NCBI RefSeq assembly: GCF_000376785.1
Contig: NZ_AQXX01000120.1
Location: 1-64,000 of the forward strand
DNA length: 64,000 nucleotides
Direction: 5' to 3'
Source: Hahella ganghwensis DSM 17046
GTDB taxonomy: Bacteria > Pseudomonadota > Gammaproteobacteria > Pseudomonadales > Oleiphilaceae
Shown here: piece after piece, positions 62,175-64,000 of the stretch
How positions within the stretch are numbered: position 1 is the first letter of the stretch
Layout: every line of letters starts with the position of its first letter
The notes under the pieces: model-generated
Databases searched by the model: none
The model's input: the letters and a program-made list of their open reading frames with translations, nothing else
What the model was told of the DNA's origin: nothing
Translations under genes and position numbers: made by a program

Positions 62175-63143
62175 TTACTCCTTTTTAGAGAGAACACCAT
62201 TCTTTTTCAGGTTATAGCATTCCAAATCATTAGCCAGAAACAGGTGACCGGAATAGACTGCATTCGCCTCATTCTCTATATCGGACAGAGATTGTCCTGA
62301 CGTGCTTCCTGCGTCGTATCTGGGACTGAAATGAGTCAATACAAGATTGGGCAATTGATGAGACTCGGCAAACTCCGCTACGCGTTTGGCCGAACTGTGC
62401 TGAGGCCCAGGACCGATTCGTTCCAACTGGTCCTGAGTATAAGTGGCCTCGTGTACCAGAACATCCACATCGGTTATCACCGGTACCAAAAGCTCAGGCG
62501 TATCGTTATCTCCCGCAATAATAATTCGCCTGGCTCTATCCGGTGGCAACAGAAAATCATCAGATTCGATTTCCCTGCCATCCTGCAGCAAAACGCGGCT
62601 TTCACTCTGAATTTTGCCCCAAATAGGACCAGAGGGGATTCCTGCCGATTTCAGTTTGTCGACATCAAGTTTCCTGGCGGATGCCTGCTCTGTAAAGACG
62701 TAGGCAAAGGACGGAACCCGATGTGACAGTCTGACGGCATCAATATTCAAATCCACTCCCTGAAGTCCTTCAGATAGCTGTTCTTCGACGTCCAGAAACC
62801 TGATTTCGAAGTTCAGCCACAGCTCGGTGGATTTAATCACGCCTTCGATAAAATCATGCACTTGCTTTGGACCGATCAGGCTGACAGGCTCTGTCCGCCC
62901 CTGCATGGCCATACTGGCCAGCAATCCGGGCAGTCCATAGCAATGATCCCCATGAATATGGGTAATACAAATGGCCTGTAGATTCTTTAAAGTCAGGTTG
63001 GTTTCCAGAAGCCGGTGTTGTGTGCCTTCGCCACAATCCACCAGATACCAGGCTTTGGCGTTGGCTTTGCGAATCGCCGCACCGGACACATTACGGCGTT
63101 TGGTGGGAGTGCCTGAGGATGTACCTAGAAAGATGATTTCCAT
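62175..63143 (-). CDS. rnz: ribonuclease Z (tRNA 3' endonuclease)
   Basis: 322 residues with the short-form RNase Z layout. MEIIFLGTSSGTPTKRRNVSG opens the chain. The zinc site is CITHIHGDHCYGLPG (HxHxDH), followed by IIIAGDNDTPELL (Asp), LVHEATYTQDQ, and LVLTHFSPRYD. The enzyme cuts tRNA precursors after the discriminator base. Length and motifs are normal for the gammaproteobacterial form. It is 27 bp downstream of the puuD gene on the same strand and may share a transcript. Confidence 0.93.
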   Translation of the reverse strand: MEIIFLGTSSGTPTKRRNVSGAAIRKANAKAWYLVDCGEGTQHRLLETNLTLKNLQAICITHIHGDHCYGLPGLLASMAMQGRTEPVSLIGPKQVHDFIEGVIKSTELWLNFEIRFLDVEEQLSEGLQGVDLNIDAVRLSHRVPSFAYVFTEQASARKLDVDKLKSAGIPSGPIWGKIQSESRVLLQDGREIESDDFLLPPDRARRIIIAGDNDTPELLVPVITDVDVLVHEATYTQDQLERIGPGPQHSSAKRVAEFAESHQLPNLVLTHFSPRYDAGSTSGQSLSDIENEANAVYSGHLFLANDLECYNLKKNGVLSKKE

Positions 63144-63170
63144 AAAGGTTTATCTACCTACTTCCATCAC

Positions 63171-64000
63171 TTACTGCCCATTGCCCTTCTCCGAAAGCCA
63201 CCCAACAATCGCCGCTCTTTCTTCATCCGTCATTCCAGAGCGATTTGCCAGCGGCATGTAGTTTGTTTCGATCACGCCTTTGATACGGGCAAAACCTGCA
63301 CTCTCTACCTGCTCCAAGGTTTCCAGGAAAAGGCCGGCCGGTGCGGCAGGGAACATGTCATCCGTGGGTGTTGCCGCATGACAGGTCGCGCAACGAGACT
63401 GAAGCACAGCCAGTGCTTTGGCATCGGTAAAACCTTCATCAGATGGCATTGCCTCACGGCTGCTGGTAGGCGCAATGGCTGCGGCGACGGCAGCCAGTAA
63501 TGCTGCACTGATGACCAGAATAATCGGTTTACTGACGCCTTTATGACGGAGATTGAAGAAATGCCTGGCAAATGCCGCTATACCGCCAATGGCAATCAAC
63601 AATGCCCAGCCGTATTCATGGGCATACACCATCGGGTAGTGGTTGCTGATCATGATAAACAGCACGGGTAAAGTCAGGTAATTATTATGGGTCGACCTCA
63701 GCTTGGCAAACTCTCCCAATGCTGGGTCAGGGCTCTCACCTTTCTCGACGGCACTGACCAACCCCCTCTGAGCCGGCATAATGCCAAACAGCACGTTCCC
63801 GGCCATGATGGTGCCCATCACGGCTCCAACGTGAATATAAGCGCCTCTGGCGGAGAACAGCATATGCGCCACATAACTAGCTACAGCCAACACCAGAAAC
63901 AGTACAACGCCAAAAGCGATACCATTATTTCGTAACGGTGTTCGTAACAGGCCTTCATAGATAACAAAGCCGGCAAGTAAAAAGCCCAGACCCGCCGCAA
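63171..64000 (-). CDS. puuD: urate hydroxylase PuuD with C-terminal cytochrome c domain (5' end outside window)
   Basis: The visible 275 residues are the C-terminal part of PuuD. The frame remains open to the window edge, upstream of the first visible in-frame start (TTG 63893). Helices carry VAHMLFSARGAYIHVGAVMGTIMAGNVLFG, EFAKLRSTHNNYLTLPVLFIMISNHYP and WALLIAIGGIAAFARHFFNLRHKG, the family core with conserved His residues. The end has a haem site RCATCHAATPTDD (CxxCH). It oxidises urate to 5-hydroxyisourate in the membrane, feeding the pathway in which PuuE (16369-17274) acts. Confidence 0.94.
   Translation of the reverse strand, partial: AAGLGFLLAGFVIYEGLLRTPLRNNGIAFGVVLFLVLAVASYVAHMLFSARGAYIHVGAVMGTIMAGNVLFGIMPAQRGLVSAVEKGESPDPALGEFAKLRSTHNNYLTLPVLFIMISNHYPMVYAHEYGWALLIAIGGIAAFARHFFNLRHKGVSKPIILVISAALLAAVAAAIAPTSSREAMPSDEGFTDAKALAVLQSRCATCHAATPTDDMFPAAPAGLFLETLEQVESAGFARIKGVIETNYMPLANRSGMTDEERAAIVGWLSEKGNGQ

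Noticed and set aside
1-64000. CRISPR arrays, prophage or integron elements
   Set aside because: No regular direct repeats, integrase genes or attC-like series were seen anywhere in the window.

Overview
The window looks like chromosomal DNA of a free-living, probably marine gammaproteobacterium. The GC content appears moderate, roughly 48-50% by eye. TRAP transporters of the 2-oxo-acid type, a DcaP-like porin, an Na+:alanine symporter, a DUF2058 protein, a PaiB protein and a marine-style riboflavin synthase all point to the Oceanospirillales/Alteromonadales range. I cannot name the genus. No tRNA, rRNA, CRISPR array or prophage was found.

Layout. (1) 1-1506: one end of an IS1380-family insertion sequence has cut off an M20 deacetylase (ArgE-like) gene that also carries an in-frame stop. 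(2) 1739-9670: a DUF454 protein, a dehalogenase-like hydrolase, then a TakPQM-type TRAP transporter with its own Cache-domain histidine kinase. The partner LuxR-type response regulator is frameshifted just before its DNA-binding domain. (3) 9897-17274: an EAL phosphodiesterase with a 7TMR sensor, an HD hydrolase, a close homologue of the Pseudomonas syringae ethylene-forming enzyme, a CDF metal exporter, a VOC protein and the allantoinase PuuE. (4) 17359-19298: an intact response regulator beside an orphan lipoprotein paralogue of the TRAP binding protein. (5) 19967-27586: a DcaP-like porin, periplasmic and secreted proteins including a sphingomyelinase-like enzyme, cardiolipin synthase, and an ArsR regulator divergent from two ABM/NIPSNAP-type genes. 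(6) 27633-35706: a tightly packed seven-gene operon with three different ATP-grasp ligases, an FAD enzyme, a GNAT, a NodB-fold deacetylase and an MFS transporter. This is the best candidate for an undescribed biosynthetic system, probably of a peptide-like small molecule. (7) 36387-50012: PaiB, DUF2058, an SMP-30 protein next to an XRE regulator, an alanine symporter, a LysR/GST pair and an AraC regulator. (8) 50338-52617: a secreted M4 metalloprotease. (9) 52728-62030: many short, poorly known minus-strand genes, among them an Stv-domain protein, a dual-specificity phosphatase and a YopT-like (C58) cysteine protease. (10) 62175-64000: ribonuclease Z and the 3' part of the urate hydroxylase gene puuD.

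How the genes may work together. PuuD and PuuE belong to one purine (urate to allantoate) catabolic pathway. The two TakP-like binding proteins and two LuxR-type regulators look like paralogous modules for sensing and importing organic acids, one of them now damaged. The ATP-grasp operon is read from the FAD enzyme gene towards the third ligase, with overlaps at nearly every junction. Its first gene carries a hexanucleotide repeat expanded inside the dinucleotide-binding loop. Family assignments come from reading motifs and from memory of the families; no database search was possible.
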